Position numbers and translations under genes: made by a program | Shown: one piece after another, positions 36,180 through 45,244 of the stretch | Numbering within the stretch: the first letter of the stretch is position 1 | How the letters are laid out: every line of letters begins with the position of its first letter | The notes under the pieces: generated by a model | The model's input: only the letters and a program-made list of their open reading frames with translations | What the model was told of the DNA's origin: nothing | Databases searched by the model: none | Source of the DNA: Paracoccus benzoatiresistens | Lineage (GTDB): Bacteria; Pseudomonadota; Alphaproteobacteria; Rhodobacterales; Rhodobacteraceae | Assembly (NCBI RefSeq): GCF_026913015.1 | Contig: NZ_JAPTYD010000026.1 | Span: forward strand, 1-51,853 | DNA length: 51,853 nt | Direction of reading: 5' to 3'

Positions 36180-36971
36180 TCAGCCAGCCATCACAAGGGG
36201 GGCTCGATAGCTTTCAAAATTCCCGCACACCCCGATCGACTGGCCTGAAACGTGTGGCGCAAGATCGGATGCCAGGAAGGCCGCCATATCCGCGATCTCC
36301 TGCATCTGGACCATGCTGTGCATCGAAATATTATGCAGAAACATCCGTGTATATTCTTCGACCGAGACCCCGCGCGCCGCCGCCTGCTCAGCGATCACCC
36401 TTTGCCCGCGCGGTCCGTCCACCAGACCTGGCAGGAGGGAATTGACCCTTACGCCCATCTCGCCCAATTCAATAGCCAGCGTCTCGGTCAGACCGCGGAT
36501 AGCGAATTTCGACACCGAATAGGGCAGACGCAAAGGCATCCCGACGCGCCCTGCGACCGAAGACATGTTGATGATGCACCCGCCCTGCGCGGCACGAAAC
36601 AGGGGAATCGCGGCGCGAGCCATATAGAACATGCCCGACAGGTTCACGCTCATCGTCGCGGCCCATTCCTCGTCGGTGATCTGTTCAACAGGCTTCGTCG
36701 GTCCCGAGATGCCGGCATTGTTCACCAAGACGTCTAGATGGTCGAAACGCTTGCCAAAGGTTTCAAATAGCTGTCGGATCTGTGCCGAGTCTGACACATC
36801 GGCCTGAACCACAAGCGCGTCGGGCAACTGTGCTTGCGCCTCTGACAATGCTTGAGCCGAGATGTCGCACAGGCACAATTCGGCCCCACATTCTGCAAAG
36901 CGCTTGGCGATCGACAGGCCGATGCCGCCGGCTCCGGCGGTGATGAGGGCGATCTTGCCGGCAAGATTCAT
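36180..36971 (-). CDS. short-chain dehydrogenase/reductase 1
   Basis: A 263-residue classical SDR: TAGAGGIG (11-18), NNAG (84-87), Ser137/138, Tyr151 and Lys155. Asp in LCDIS suggests NAD preference. In the first motif the usual TG is TA. A C-terminal LHNISMHSMVQMQEIADMAAFLAS segment is typical of 3-hydroxyacid and sugar-alcohol SDRs. The start overlaps the stop of gntR (ATGA), so it is probably cotranscribed with the regulator. The specific substrate is unknown. Confidence 0.85.
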   Translation of the reverse strand: MNLAGKIALITAGAGGIGLSIAKRFAECGAELCLCDISAQALSEAQAQLPDALVVQADVSDSAQIRQLFETFGKRFDHLDVLVNNAGISGPTKPVEQITDEEWAATMSVNLSGMFYMARAAIPLFRAAQGGCIINMSSVAGRVGMPLRLPYSVSKFAIRGLTETLAIELGEMGVRVNSLLPGLVDGPRGQRVIAEQAAARGVSVEEYTRMFLHNISMHSMVQMQEIADMAAFLASDLAPHVSGQSIGVCGNFESYRAPLVMAG

Positions 36972-37714
36972 GTGGTCTTCTCCAGTTTTCTCGGCCGTCC
37001 GCGTGGTCGTTTGGGCGCGATTTCTTGGTGGGGAGTGTTGATAAGGCCCACATCCCCGCGAAAGCGGCGTGCGGAATGCCAGATGTCGCAAGCCATCAAC
37101 GAAGCGGCTGCCTTGGGTGCTTTTTCCTCGCAAGCCTTGATAATGCGTTCGTGAAACAAGGTTCCTGCGCGAAAGAAAGGCAGCGGATTGGCAAGCTTGC
37201 GATGTGCGTTGCTAAGATAGGGACCGGCGCGCAGCCAAAGCCCGTTGATGATGTCCAGCAACTGCGGCATCTCGGCGATCTCATAAAGAGTAAAATGGAA
37301 ATCGCGGTTCGCAGTCATCACCTGTGCGGGGTCCTTGCGCTCGATGCCGCGAATCATAGCCGTGTTCAGCTGCGTCAGCCGGCGCAGCCCGGCAGGCGTG
37401 ACCCGGCGAGCAGCCTGATTGGCGGCAAGACCTTCGACAGTCATACGAACACGCGTCAGCTCACGAAACATCTCAGGCGTGAACGGCGTAACGCGGAAGG
37501 TGCGATTGGGCATCTGGACCAGCGCACGTTCAGCGACAAGCCTTTGTAATGCCTCCCGCACCGGCATTGGGCTAGTGCCCATGGACGCAGCTAGATTGCG
37601 GATCGTCATGCTTTCTCCAGGTGACAGTCGACCAGTGAACAGGGCCTCGCGAAGGCGTTGGTATACCTGCCACTGGATGGTCGCCGAATCGATCTGCCCA
37701 AGGTCCGTTTTCAT
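36968..37714 (-). CDS. GntR-family (FadR-type) regulator with AT-hook-like tail
   Basis: A 248-residue regulator. The N-terminal winged helix has VYQRLREALFTGRLSPGESMTIRNLAASMGTSPMPVREALQRL. An FCD domain follows with metal/ligand-type His and Asp residues (NRDFHFTLYEIA, FHERIIKACE, CDIWHSARR). The extreme C-terminus is KRPRGRPRKLEKTT, a match to an AT-hook core (RGRP flanked by basics) beyond the usual domain end. An 18-bp pure A/T tract lies in its own upstream region. The ATG at 37714 has a Shine-Dalgarno-like AAGG; a GTG at 37756 is possible. Confidence 0.85.
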   Translation of the reverse strand: MKTDLGQIDSATIQWQVYQRLREALFTGRLSPGESMTIRNLAASMGTSPMPVREALQRLVAERALVQMPNRTFRVTPFTPEMFRELTRVRMTVEGLAANQAARRVTPAGLRRLTQLNTAMIRGIERKDPAQVMTANRDFHFTLYEIAEMPQLLDIINGLWLRAGPYLSNAHRKLANPLPFFRAGTLFHERIIKACEEKAPKAAASLMACDIWHSARRFRGDVGLINTPHQEIAPKRPRGRPRKLEKTT

Positions 37715-37773
37715 CCAGCCTTCCCCTGCTGCATCACCCGCAGTGCGTGCGCTCACCCTATCGTTAGCACGGG

Positions 37774-37828
37774 AAATAAATAAAATAAATTGAGATCACA
37801 GATCACGAATTTTCTTGACCGACTCAAG
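37774..37828. promoter_or_regulatory. candidate GntR operator region, divergent promoter
   Basis: Between gntR and the dehydrogenase gene lie an 18-bp pure A/T tract (37774-37791), a direct repeat of GATCAC (37794-37799, 37801-37806) and the inverted repeat CTTGA-N5-TCAAG (37814-37828). The cluster sits where a regulator would control both divergent units. Confidence 0.5.
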
Positions 37829-37888
37829 CGATCCGCGGAAGGTCGACCCAACTGGGAAAGACCATGAAAAACTTGGGAGGAGTTGTTC

Positions 37889-38827
37889 ATGACGTCTGTT
37901 GCTGTCGTGGGTGCCGGCTTGATCGGTCGTAGTTGGGCGGTATGCTTCGCACGCGCCGGATGGACAGTTCGCCTGTGGGACCCAATGACCGGGGCGAGCG
38001 CTGCGGCGTGCGACTATATTGCGGCGATGTTGCCGGACATGGCCGCAGCCGATCTTCTGGGTGGCCATGCGGCAGAGGATGTCCTGACGCGGATCACGGT
38101 TATCGCCGATCTTGAGGATGCGCTGCAAGGCGTGCATCACGTGCAGGAGAACGCCCCTGAAAATTTGGAACAGAAACGGCGGCTGTTTGGGGATCTGGAC
38201 CGGTTCACCCCACCCGAGGCGGTGATCGCAAGCTCGACCTCGGCGTTGCTGCCGTCCGCATTCACCGGCGATCTCGCCGGTCGAGCCCGCTGTATCGTAG
38301 CGCATCCCGTCAATCCACCGCATCTGATCCCGCTGGTTGAACTGGTGCCCGCGCCATGGACGGCACCAGCTACGATCGACCGGACCGAGGTCCTGATGAA
38401 GGACATCGGCCAGGCCCCTGTTCGGCTGGAACATGAAATCGAAGGTTTTCTGCTGAATCGCCTGCAGGCGGCCGTGCTGGACGAAGCCTTCCGTCTGGTG
38501 GCGGATGGCTATGGCTCGGCCGAAGCGATCGACGGCTGCATGCGCGATGGACTGGCAATGCGCTGGTCCTTCATGGGTCCATTCGAGACCATCGACTTGA
38601 ACGCCCCCGGCGGAGTGCGCGACTACGTCGAGCGCTATCAGGGCATGTTTCGCGGCCTGACCGACACCATGCGACAAAGCGCCGATTGGGCCGGTCCCGT
38701 TCTTGAGCGGATTGAGGCAGATCTCCGGCGAAAACTGGCCGCTGCCGATCTGCCCCAGCGCCAGATGTGGCGCGACAAGAAACTAATGGCGCTGGCGGCT
38801 CATCGTCGCGCCTATAGCACTGATTGA
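37889..38827 (+). CDS. 3-hydroxyacyl-CoA dehydrogenase-family (lambda-crystallin-like) dehydrogenase
   Basis: A 312-residue NAD-dependent enzyme. The Rossmann GAGLIG (8-13) has Asp31 after the second strand (LWDP), indicating NAD. The catalytic His139 and Glu151 are in AHPVNPPHLIPLVELV. ENAPENLEQK and the C-terminal helical domain (MGPFETIDLNAPGG) match the lambda-crystallin/L-carnitine dehydrogenase subgroup rather than FadB. It probably oxidises a free beta-hydroxy acid to the beta-keto acid used by the adjacent BKACE. The ATG at 37889 has GGGAGGAG seven bases upstream; a TTG at 37883 is unlikely. Confidence 0.85.
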   Translation: MTSVAVVGAGLIGRSWAVCFARAGWTVRLWDPMTGASAAACDYIAAMLPDMAAADLLGGHAAEDVLTRITVIADLEDALQGVHHVQENAPENLEQKRRLFGDLDRFTPPEAVIASSTSALLPSAFTGDLAGRARCIVAHPVNPPHLIPLVELVPAPWTAPATIDRTEVLMKDIGQAPVRLEHEIEGFLLNRLQAAVLDEAFRLVADGYGSAEAIDGCMRDGLAMRWSFMGPFETIDLNAPGGVRDYVERYQGMFRGLTDTMRQSADWAGPVLERIEADLRRKLAAADLPQRQMWRDKKLMALAAHRRAYSTD

Positions 38828-38843
38828 GAAGAAGGAACGGACA

Positions 38844-39773
38844 ATGGCTCAGGCGCCCGTCATCATTACCTGCGCGGTGACCGGAGGTATTCATACCCCC
38901 ACCATGTCCTCTGCGCTTCCCGTCACCCCGGATGAGATCATCGCCGACTCTCTGGGCGCGGTCGAGGCAGGGGCGGCGATCCTGCACCTTCATGCGCGCA
39001 ATCCAGAAGATGGGCGTCCCGAACAAACGGCGGACGCGTTCATGCGGTTTCTGCCGCGTCTGAAGCAGTCCACCGATGCCGTCATCAACCTAACCACCGG
39101 CGGCTCGCCGCACATGGCCCTGGCCGAGCGCGTAGCACCGGCGGCAACCCTGCATCCCGAACTGGCATCGCTGAACATGGGCTCGATGAACTTTGGGCTC
39201 TTCCCGCTGCTGGAAAAGTATCCCGAGTTCCGCTTCGAGTGGGAAAAGACCCATTTGGAAGCCACACGGGACGTAGTGTTCCGCAACACGTTCAAGGATA
39301 TAGAATACATTCTGCAAACTGGTTACCGGAATGGCACCCGGTTTGAGTTCGAATGCTACGACATCTCGCATCTCTATAACCTTGCGCATTTCGTTGACCG
39401 CGGCCTGGTCAAGCCTCCGTTCTTCGTCCAGTCGGTATTTGGTATCCTCGGGGGTATCGGCACCCATCCCGAAGATGTCGCTCACATGAAGCGGACTGCT
39501 GATCGCCTGTTTGGCAATGATTATCGGTGGTCGGTTCTGGGTGCGGGCAGCAGCCAACTCCGGATTGCTGCGCAGGCTGCGGCCCTTGGAGGCAATGTCC
39601 GCGTCGGGTTGGAGGATTCGCTTTGGGCCGGCCGCGGCCGCATGGCTGAATCCAGCGGCCAGCAAGTTACGCTGGTCCGCAAGATCATCGAGGGGCTGGG
39701 CCTCCGCATCGCCACGCCCGATGAAGCACGCGAGATGCTGGCCCTCAAGGGCGGCGCGGACGTCGCCTTCTGA
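38844..39773 (+). CDS. beta-keto acid cleavage enzyme (BKACE, DUF849)
   Basis: A 309-residue TIM-barrel, zinc-dependent enzyme. The zinc ligands are the HLH pair (His48, His50) in AAILHLHARNPEDGRP and Glu257 in VRVGLEDSLW. Family members condense a beta-keto acid with acetyl-CoA to give acetoacetate and a new acyl-CoA. A partner dehydrogenase directly upstream (16-base gap) should supply the keto acid. Substrate residues near SMNFG and the GILGGIGTHPED loop do not identify the acid by eye. Confidence 0.92.
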   Translation: MAQAPVIITCAVTGGIHTPTMSSALPVTPDEIIADSLGAVEAGAAILHLHARNPEDGRPEQTADAFMRFLPRLKQSTDAVINLTTGGSPHMALAERVAPAATLHPELASLNMGSMNFGLFPLLEKYPEFRFEWEKTHLEATRDVVFRNTFKDIEYILQTGYRNGTRFEFECYDISHLYNLAHFVDRGLVKPPFFVQSVFGILGGIGTHPEDVAHMKRTADRLFGNDYRWSVLGAGSSQLRIAAQAAALGGNVRVGLEDSLWAGRGRMAESSGQQVTLVRKIIEGLGLRIATPDEAREMLALKGGADVAF

Positions 39774-39821
39774 CGCCGTCAGCAGAACGAGAAAAGTTTC
39801 GTCTTAGGGGAGGGAAGCATC

Positions 39822-41078
39822 ATGAAAAGAAGAACAGTCCTGAAGGGTTTCGCCGCCAGCGCCGGTGTGGCGTTGGGGATGAATGCCACCTATCTGCGGG
39901 CGCAGTCTGCGCCGATCCGCATCGGTGCTTCTTACGCCCTAAGCGGCGTCGGCGCACCGGTCGGCACGCAGATGCTGGTTGGCACCCAAATCGCCGCCCA
40001 GCAGATCAACCGCGCCGGAGGCCTTCTAGGGCGTGAAGTCGAACTGGTGATCCGGGACGACAAGTATAACAGCGCAGAATCGGTCGCGGTCGCGCGCGAG
40101 CTGGCGGGTGACGGCATCAATCTAATGCTGGGCGGATCTCAGACGGTCACGGCCTTGGGGCTGGCCCCACTGGCGCCCGAGCTGAACATGGTCGCGATCA
40201 TCGTGGCCGCGGCCGGGATGCCGGTGACGCATGAGCTGTTCAATCGCAACATTTTCCGCACCACCGCGAACAACTATACCCAGTATGGTTCTCTAGGGCG
40301 CACGCTCATCGAGCAGAACCCCGAAATCAAAACTTGGATCTCGTTGGCGCCAGATGGCGACTTCGGCCGGGATTCAGCGCTGTTCTTCGGCCGCGCGGTT
40401 GAAAAATACGCTCCTTCCGGTGAGGTCACGGTTCTGGACACGATCTATGCGCAAGCAACGGCCACGGATTTCCGCACCCAGATCAACCAGCTCATGAGCT
40501 CGGACGCCGATGGGCTTTACCTGGGGATCGCGGCTTCGGCGCAGATCAGCTTTTTCCAGCAGGCGCGCTCAGTTGGGCTTTACGACAAGTTCAAGGCAAT
40601 CGGCGAGGTCGGCAACGGCGATATCACCGGCAAGGCGATGGGACGCAACACACATCCGAACCTGTGGTCGGTCTGCCACTGGCTGCACAACCAGGAACCT
40701 TTCGCCAGCAACCCGGTCAGCCAGCAGCTCTATAAGGATTATGTCGAGATGAAGGGCGAGGATTTCCCCTCGGGACAGGTCGCAGCCGGTCATCGCGCGG
40801 CGCTGGCCCTGTTCGCCGGAATCGACAAGGCGCAGTCCACCGAAACGGAGGACGTGATCACCGCAATGGAAAATCTGACCTTTGAATCCGTCGGCGGCAC
40901 GGTCCGGTTCCGGCCCGAGGACCACCAGATGCTAGGATTGAACTATTATTCCCAGATGGGTCCATCGACGGAAGCGCCTCACTTCCAGTTCAACCAAGTG
41001 ACCAGCGTGGACGCAAGCGAGATGATCGAACCCGCGAATCCCGGTCAGCCATTCAAGATCGAAGAGCTATCGCAATGA
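39822..41078 (+). CDS. ABC transporter substrate-binding protein (LivJ-type)
   Basis: A 418-residue periplasmic type I binding protein of the branched-chain amino acid family. It has a twin-arginine-like start (MKRRTVLKGFAAS) and an Ala-rich signal, so Tat export is likely. The mature domain begins PIRIGASYALSGVGAPVGTQML, with DDKYNSAESVAVARELAGDG and AFG-type hinge segments. The ligand need not be an amino acid: such systems also carry aromatic acids, short-chain acids and amides. It heads a five-gene importer and overlaps livH by ATGA. Confidence 0.9.
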   Translation: MKRRTVLKGFAASAGVALGMNATYLRAQSAPIRIGASYALSGVGAPVGTQMLVGTQIAAQQINRAGGLLGREVELVIRDDKYNSAESVAVARELAGDGINLMLGGSQTVTALGLAPLAPELNMVAIIVAAAGMPVTHELFNRNIFRTTANNYTQYGSLGRTLIEQNPEIKTWISLAPDGDFGRDSALFFGRAVEKYAPSGEVTVLDTIYAQATATDFRTQINQLMSSDADGLYLGIAASAQISFFQQARSVGLYDKFKAIGEVGNGDITGKAMGRNTHPNLWSVCHWLHNQEPFASNPVSQQLYKDYVEMKGEDFPSGQVAAGHRAALALFAGIDKAQSTETEDVITAMENLTFESVGGTVRFRPEDHQMLGLNYYSQMGPSTEAPHFQFNQVTSVDASEMIEPANPGQPFKIEELSQ

Positions 41079-41956
41079 GTTCGCAGGCCATCTTTGTCCT
41101 GTTCAACGGCTTGGCGTCGGGGATGGCCTTCTTCCTCGTTGCCGCCGGTTTGACATGGGTGTTCGGGATCCTGAAGATCCTCAACCTCGCGCACGGGGCC
41201 TTTTTCATGCTGGGCGCCTATATCGCCTTTACTGTTGGCGGCGGGTGGCCCGCCTCGATCTGGAGCTTTTTAGGCGTCGCGCTGATTGCGGCGGCGGCCA
41301 TCGGTGTTCTGGGTTACCTGACCGACCAGCTGGTGCTGAAACGACTTCGCGATGTCGATTACCATTATGCACTGATCGCAACCTTCGGGCTGATGCTGTT
41401 TTGCGAAGGGGCTGCTAAGTTCATTTGGGGCACCGACTACCAAGCTGTGATGCCCCCGCCCGAGGTGGACCGCGCGGTTGTTGTCGGCGGATCCTATATC
41501 TCGGTCTACACCCTGTTCGTGATCGGCATAGGGGTCTCGGTCTTTGCCGCGCTCGAGATCATCATGCACCGAACTTGGGCGGGCAAGATCATGCGGGCCG
41601 TGTCGAACGATCCATGGATGGCGGGAACGCTTGGGATCAATGTTCCGATGGTGCTGATGGTCTCGGTCATCGCCAGCTTTGCCTTGGCAGGGTTCGCAGG
41701 CGGCATCTTAGTGCCGAACCAGGCGCTGTCGCCCCATGTTGGGGCATCCTTCGTGCTTTATGCCTTCATGGCGGTTGTCATCGGCGGCCTTGGCAGCATT
41801 CGCGGAACCTTCTTGGCCTGCATCCTGCTGGGTCTAGTCGAAAGCGCCAATGCGACCTTCCTCAGCCAATATGGCGGGATCGCCATCTATGTCGTGCTTG
41901 CCATCTTCCTGGTCTGGAAGCCGACCGGCCTATTCCCCGCGCAAGGAGCGACCTGA
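41075..41956 (+). CDS. branched-chain amino acid-type ABC permease (LivH)
   Basis: A 293-residue permease with about eight membrane helices. It carries the conserved LNLAHGAFFMLGAYIA region near the N-terminus and GGLGSIRGTFLACILLGLVES near the C-terminus. With the LivM-type permease it forms the channel for the ligand captured by the binding protein. Confidence 0.9.
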   Translation: MSSQAIFVLFNGLASGMAFFLVAAGLTWVFGILKILNLAHGAFFMLGAYIAFTVGGGWPASIWSFLGVALIAAAAIGVLGYLTDQLVLKRLRDVDYHYALIATFGLMLFCEGAAKFIWGTDYQAVMPPPEVDRAVVVGGSYISVYTLFVIGIGVSVFAALEIIMHRTWAGKIMRAVSNDPWMAGTLGINVPMVLMVSVIASFALAGFAGGILVPNQALSPHVGASFVLYAFMAVVIGGLGSIRGTFLACILLGLVESANATFLSQYGGIAIYVVLAIFLVWKPTGLFPAQGAT

Positions 41957-41957
41957 G

Positions 41958-42971
41958 ATGGATCAGCATTCCTCCACCCTCATGCAAGGGCGCCCGGCCT
42001 TCAGTAGTCCGATGCTTAAAGCGGCGGTCCTCGCGCTGCTCTTCATCCTGCTGCTATCGGCGCCGGCGATGCTAAACGCGGGGCTTCTGTTCTGGGTCGG
42101 CATGACAATGATCCAGGCGGTCTTTGCGCTATCTTGGAACCTGCTGTTCGGGTTCACCGGCCTTGCGTCTTTCGGACATGCGGGATTCTATGCAATCGGC
42201 GCCTATTTTACGGGGGCCGCGCTTCGCTATGACTTCCCTCTGCCGTTTCTCGGTATCCTGGCTTTAGCGGGAATTTTTGGAGCGCTGGTGGCACTGGCGA
42301 TCGGCGTCGTCGCACTGAAGCGACTGACGGGGATATTCCTTGCCGTCCTGACGGTGGCTCTGACAGAGGCAATGGCCAAGATCATCGGATTCTCGCCAGC
42401 CTTGGGGGAACAAGACGGACTTGGCAACATCCCCCGCCCGATCGTCGGATTCGGGGTCTTCAATCTGGATCTGACGCACAGCAATGACTACTACCGCTTC
42501 CTTCTGGTCGCGGTGGCGCTGATGGTCGCCGCGCTGTGGTGGGTGGTTCATTCACGCATTGGCCGCAGCTTCCGCGCCGTTCGCGAAGATGCCGAGCGTG
42601 CGCGCTTCATCGGCATCAATGTGACCCGCGTCCGGGTGCTGTCATTCATGATCTCGGGTGGCACCGCAGCGCTGGCGGGAGCGTTATCTGCGCCTTGGAC
42701 TCGTATCGTTACGCTGGATCAGGTCAACTGGCTGGCTTCGACGCAACCGATCCTAAACTCGCTTCTGGGCGGCTTCACTTCATTCTGGGGGCCTGTGGTG
42801 GGAGCGGCGGTCTATACGGCCATCAATTATTGGACTCGCACCTTCGCAGGACTGTCCGAGATGCTGGTGGGCGGAATCCTTGTTCTGGTCATACTGATCG
42901 CGCCGACCGGGATCGTCGGCCTGCTGGGCAAGCTCACCCGGCGCATCCGCAAGAACGGAGACCGCACATGA
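41958..42971 (+). CDS. branched-chain amino acid-type ABC permease (LivM)
   Basis: A 337-residue permease with about nine membrane helices. Its central signature is GFTGLASFGHAGFYAIGAYFTGAAL and the cytoplasmic EAA-like loop is SRIGRSFRAVREDAERARFIGINVTRVRVL. The ATG at 41958 follows the livH stop by one base, with AAGGAG upstream. The C-terminus ends LGKLTRRIRKNGDRT and overlaps livG by ATGA. Confidence 0.9.
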   Translation: MDQHSSTLMQGRPAFSSPMLKAAVLALLFILLLSAPAMLNAGLLFWVGMTMIQAVFALSWNLLFGFTGLASFGHAGFYAIGAYFTGAALRYDFPLPFLGILALAGIFGALVALAIGVVALKRLTGIFLAVLTVALTEAMAKIIGFSPALGEQDGLGNIPRPIVGFGVFNLDLTHSNDYYRFLLVAVALMVAALWWVVHSRIGRSFRAVREDAERARFIGINVTRVRVLSFMISGGTAALAGALSAPWTRIVTLDQVNWLASTQPILNSLLGGFTSFWGPVVGAAVYTAINYWTRTFAGLSEMLVGGILVLVILIAPTGIVGLLGKLTRRIRKNGDRT

Positions 42972-43750
42972 GCAACGGACCTCTGCTGCAGGCGAAGGAT
43001 CTGCGCGTCAGCTATGGCAACTTCGAGGTGATCAAGGGTGTTAGCCTTGCCGTTCAGCCGGGCGAGGCGCTGGCGATTATCGGGCCGAACGGCGCTGGCA
43101 AGACCACCATGTTCAAGGCCCTGACCGGTGAAATCGACTGCAGGGCCGGACAAGTGATGTTCTGCGGCGCGGATGTCACGGCCAAGCCCGCCCATTTGCG
43201 CACGGCTGCGGGCATGGGCCGGACCTTCCAGGTCTCGCGCGTGTTTCTGGACCTAACGGCCATCGACAATGTGATCGTCGCGCTGGAATCTCGTGATCGA
43301 AATCGCGGGCAGCGCAAGGGGCCTTGGTGGCGCGCTGCTCCCGCCGCTGCCCTGATCTCCGAGGCTGATCGGCTGCTGGCACATCTGCATTTGGGTCATC
43401 TGCGCGACGAGGTCGCCGCGACCATCTCGCATGGCGACAAGAAACGGCTCGAACTGGCCCTGACGCTGGCGCTTGAACCCAAGATCCTGATGCTGGATGA
43501 GCCGACTGCGGGCATGGCCCCCGCAGACAGGATGCAGATCAGTGAAATGATCCGCAGCATTCGCCGCGATCATGGCGTTTCCGTGGTGATGACCGAGCAC
43601 GACATGGACGTGATCTTTTCGATCGCGGATTCAGTGGTCGTGATGAACTACGGGGAGATTATCGCAGCGGGCACGGTGGATGAGGTTCGCAACAGCCAGA
43701 TCGTTCGCGACGTCTATCTTGGCAAGGATATGTATCATGCTGCGGGTTGA
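42968..43750 (+). CDS. ABC transporter ATP-binding protein (LivG)
   Basis: A 260-residue ATPase: Walker A GPNGAGKTT, the family RTFQVSRVF Q-loop, the signature ISHGDKKRLELALTLAL, Walker B ILMLDEPTAGM and switch His in TEHD. The signature ISHGDKK instead of LSGGQ is normal for LivG proteins. Confidence 0.92.
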   Translation: MSNGPLLQAKDLRVSYGNFEVIKGVSLAVQPGEALAIIGPNGAGKTTMFKALTGEIDCRAGQVMFCGADVTAKPAHLRTAAGMGRTFQVSRVFLDLTAIDNVIVALESRDRNRGQRKGPWWRAAPAAALISEADRLLAHLHLGHLRDEVAATISHGDKKRLELALTLALEPKILMLDEPTAGMAPADRMQISEMIRSIRRDHGVSVVMTEHDMDVIFSIADSVVVMNYGEIIAAGTVDEVRNSQIVRDVYLGKDMYHAAG

Positions 43751-44444
43751 CCATCTGAATGCCTACTACGGGCAAAGCCATATCCTGCATGATATCCGAC
43801 TGGAGGTCCCGTCTGGGCGACGAACCTCCGTGCTGGGCCGCAACGGGGCGGGCAAGTCGACGCTGCTGAAGTCCATCACCAATGCTGGGCCACGGGTCGA
43901 GGGCGAGGTTAGCGTGAACGGGAGCCCCCTTGGGCAAAGCGCTTGGTATCGGCGTGCAAAAAGCGGTATCGCGCTGGTCCCCGAGGACAGGCGCATCTTC
44001 ACTCATATCACGGTCGAGGAGAATATCGAATTGGGGCGCCTCGGGGCCTCGGCCGATCGGCCGGCTATTCCGGTCTCGCAGATCTATGAATGGTTTCCGA
44101 TGCTGGGTCCGCTCAAGGCGCGCCTTGGCGGGCAGTTAAGTGGGGGCCAGCAGCAGATGCTTGCTGTGGCCCGTGCCGTGGCCTCGCATCCGCGCGTCCT
44201 GTTGCTGGATGAGCCGACTGAGGGCCTTGCTCCCGTAATCGTCGAGGAGCTGGCCAAGATCGTGGCCAAGATCTGCTCCGAGCTGCAGATTACCTTGCTG
44301 CTGGTCGAACAGAACATCTGGTTCAGCCGCCAGACAACCGACCATGTTTATTTGCTGGGCACCGGCTCAATTGTGTTTTCGGGCAGCTGGGCTGAATTCG
44401 ATCAGGACGAGACAATCCGCAACCGCCACCTGGCGATTGCATGA
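43737..44444 (+). CDS. ABC transporter ATP-binding protein (LivF)
   Basis: A 235-residue ATPase with Walker A GRNGAGKST, LVPEDRRIFTHITVEENI (Q-loop replaced by the LivF-type PEDRR), signature LSGGQQQMLAVARA and Walker B LLLDEPTEGL. Its ATG lies 14 bases inside the end of livG, in another frame. It is the last gene of the importer and is followed 28 bases later by an SDR gene. Confidence 0.92.
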   Translation: MLRVDHLNAYYGQSHILHDIRLEVPSGRRTSVLGRNGAGKSTLLKSITNAGPRVEGEVSVNGSPLGQSAWYRRAKSGIALVPEDRRIFTHITVEENIELGRLGASADRPAIPVSQIYEWFPMLGPLKARLGGQLSGGQQQMLAVARAVASHPRVLLLDEPTEGLAPVIVEELAKIVAKICSELQITLLLVEQNIWFSRQTTDHVYLLGTGSIVFSGSWAEFDQDETIRNRHLAIA

Positions 44445-44471
44445 CCAAAAAGTGCGAGAGGGAGGAATTGA

Positions 44472-45230
44472 ATGGGCAAGAGATTTGAAGGACGGGTGGC
44501 GCTTGTCACCGGCGGCGCCAACGGGATCGGTCGTGCCAGCGCAATGAAGTTCGCTCAGCAGGGCGCCAAAGTCGCGATTCTGGATATCGAGGACGGCCCC
44601 TTAGGCGAAACCAGCGAAGCGATCCGGTCTGCCGGGGGCGAAGTGCTGCCGCTGGTAACCAACATGCGCGATCGCGACGCCGTCAAGGCCTCAATTGAGA
44701 AGGCTTCGTCGGATCTGGGGCCGGTCGACATCCTGCTGAACAATGTTGGCCAGACCGCGCGCAAGAATGCTTCGGAGTTTCTGGATTCGGTGCCGGAAAC
44801 CTGGGAGTTCGTCGTCGATCTGAATCTGATGGTGACCTTCTATGTCAGCTGGCTGATCGCGCCGGGGATGCGGGACCGCAAGTTCGGTCGGATCGTCAAC
44901 ATTTCATCCGACTCGACGCTGATTGGCGAAAAGACCATCGTGGACTATGTCGCCGCGAAATCGGGCGTGACCGGTTTCACCCGCGGGTTGGCGCGCGAGC
45001 TGGCGCCATTCGGCATCAACGTGAACGCCGTCGCGCCGGGCGTCACTAATACCCGTGGTCCCAAGCAACTGCCTAAAGAAGTCTATGACGCGGCCGTGCG
45101 CGAAATCCCGATGGGCCATTTCGCAGAACCCGAAGATATCGCGAATGCCATTACCTTTTTGGCCAGTGAAGAGGCGCGCTGCATCACCGGGCAGTTGCTG
45201 GTGGTCAACGGCGGCCGCATCTTCTACTGA
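44472..45230 (+). CDS. short-chain dehydrogenase/reductase 2
   Basis: A 252-residue classical SDR: TGGANGIG (13-20), LLNNVG (88-93; the usual NNAG has Val), Ser145/146, Tyr159 and Lys163. It resembles 2-hydroxycyclohexanecarboxyl-CoA or 3-oxoacyl-type dehydrogenases. The ATG at 44472 has GAGGGAGGA upstream. Its place between the importer and the hydrolase suggests it oxidises or reduces a ring or chain alcohol early in the pathway. Confidence 0.87.
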   Translation: MGKRFEGRVALVTGGANGIGRASAMKFAQQGAKVAILDIEDGPLGETSEAIRSAGGEVLPLVTNMRDRDAVKASIEKASSDLGPVDILLNNVGQTARKNASEFLDSVPETWEFVVDLNLMVTFYVSWLIAPGMRDRKFGRIVNISSDSTLIGEKTIVDYVAAKSGVTGFTRGLARELAPFGINVNAVAPGVTNTRGPKQLPKEVYDAAVREIPMGHFAEPEDIANAITFLASEEARCITGQLLVVNGGRIFY

Positions 45231-45244
45231 GAAAGGGACAGCAG

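Noticed and set aside
37889..44444. Carnitine degradation operon
   Set aside because: The dehydrogenase-BKACE pair fits, but no betainyl-CoA thioesterase or carnitine carrier is present and a monooxygenase set is attached.
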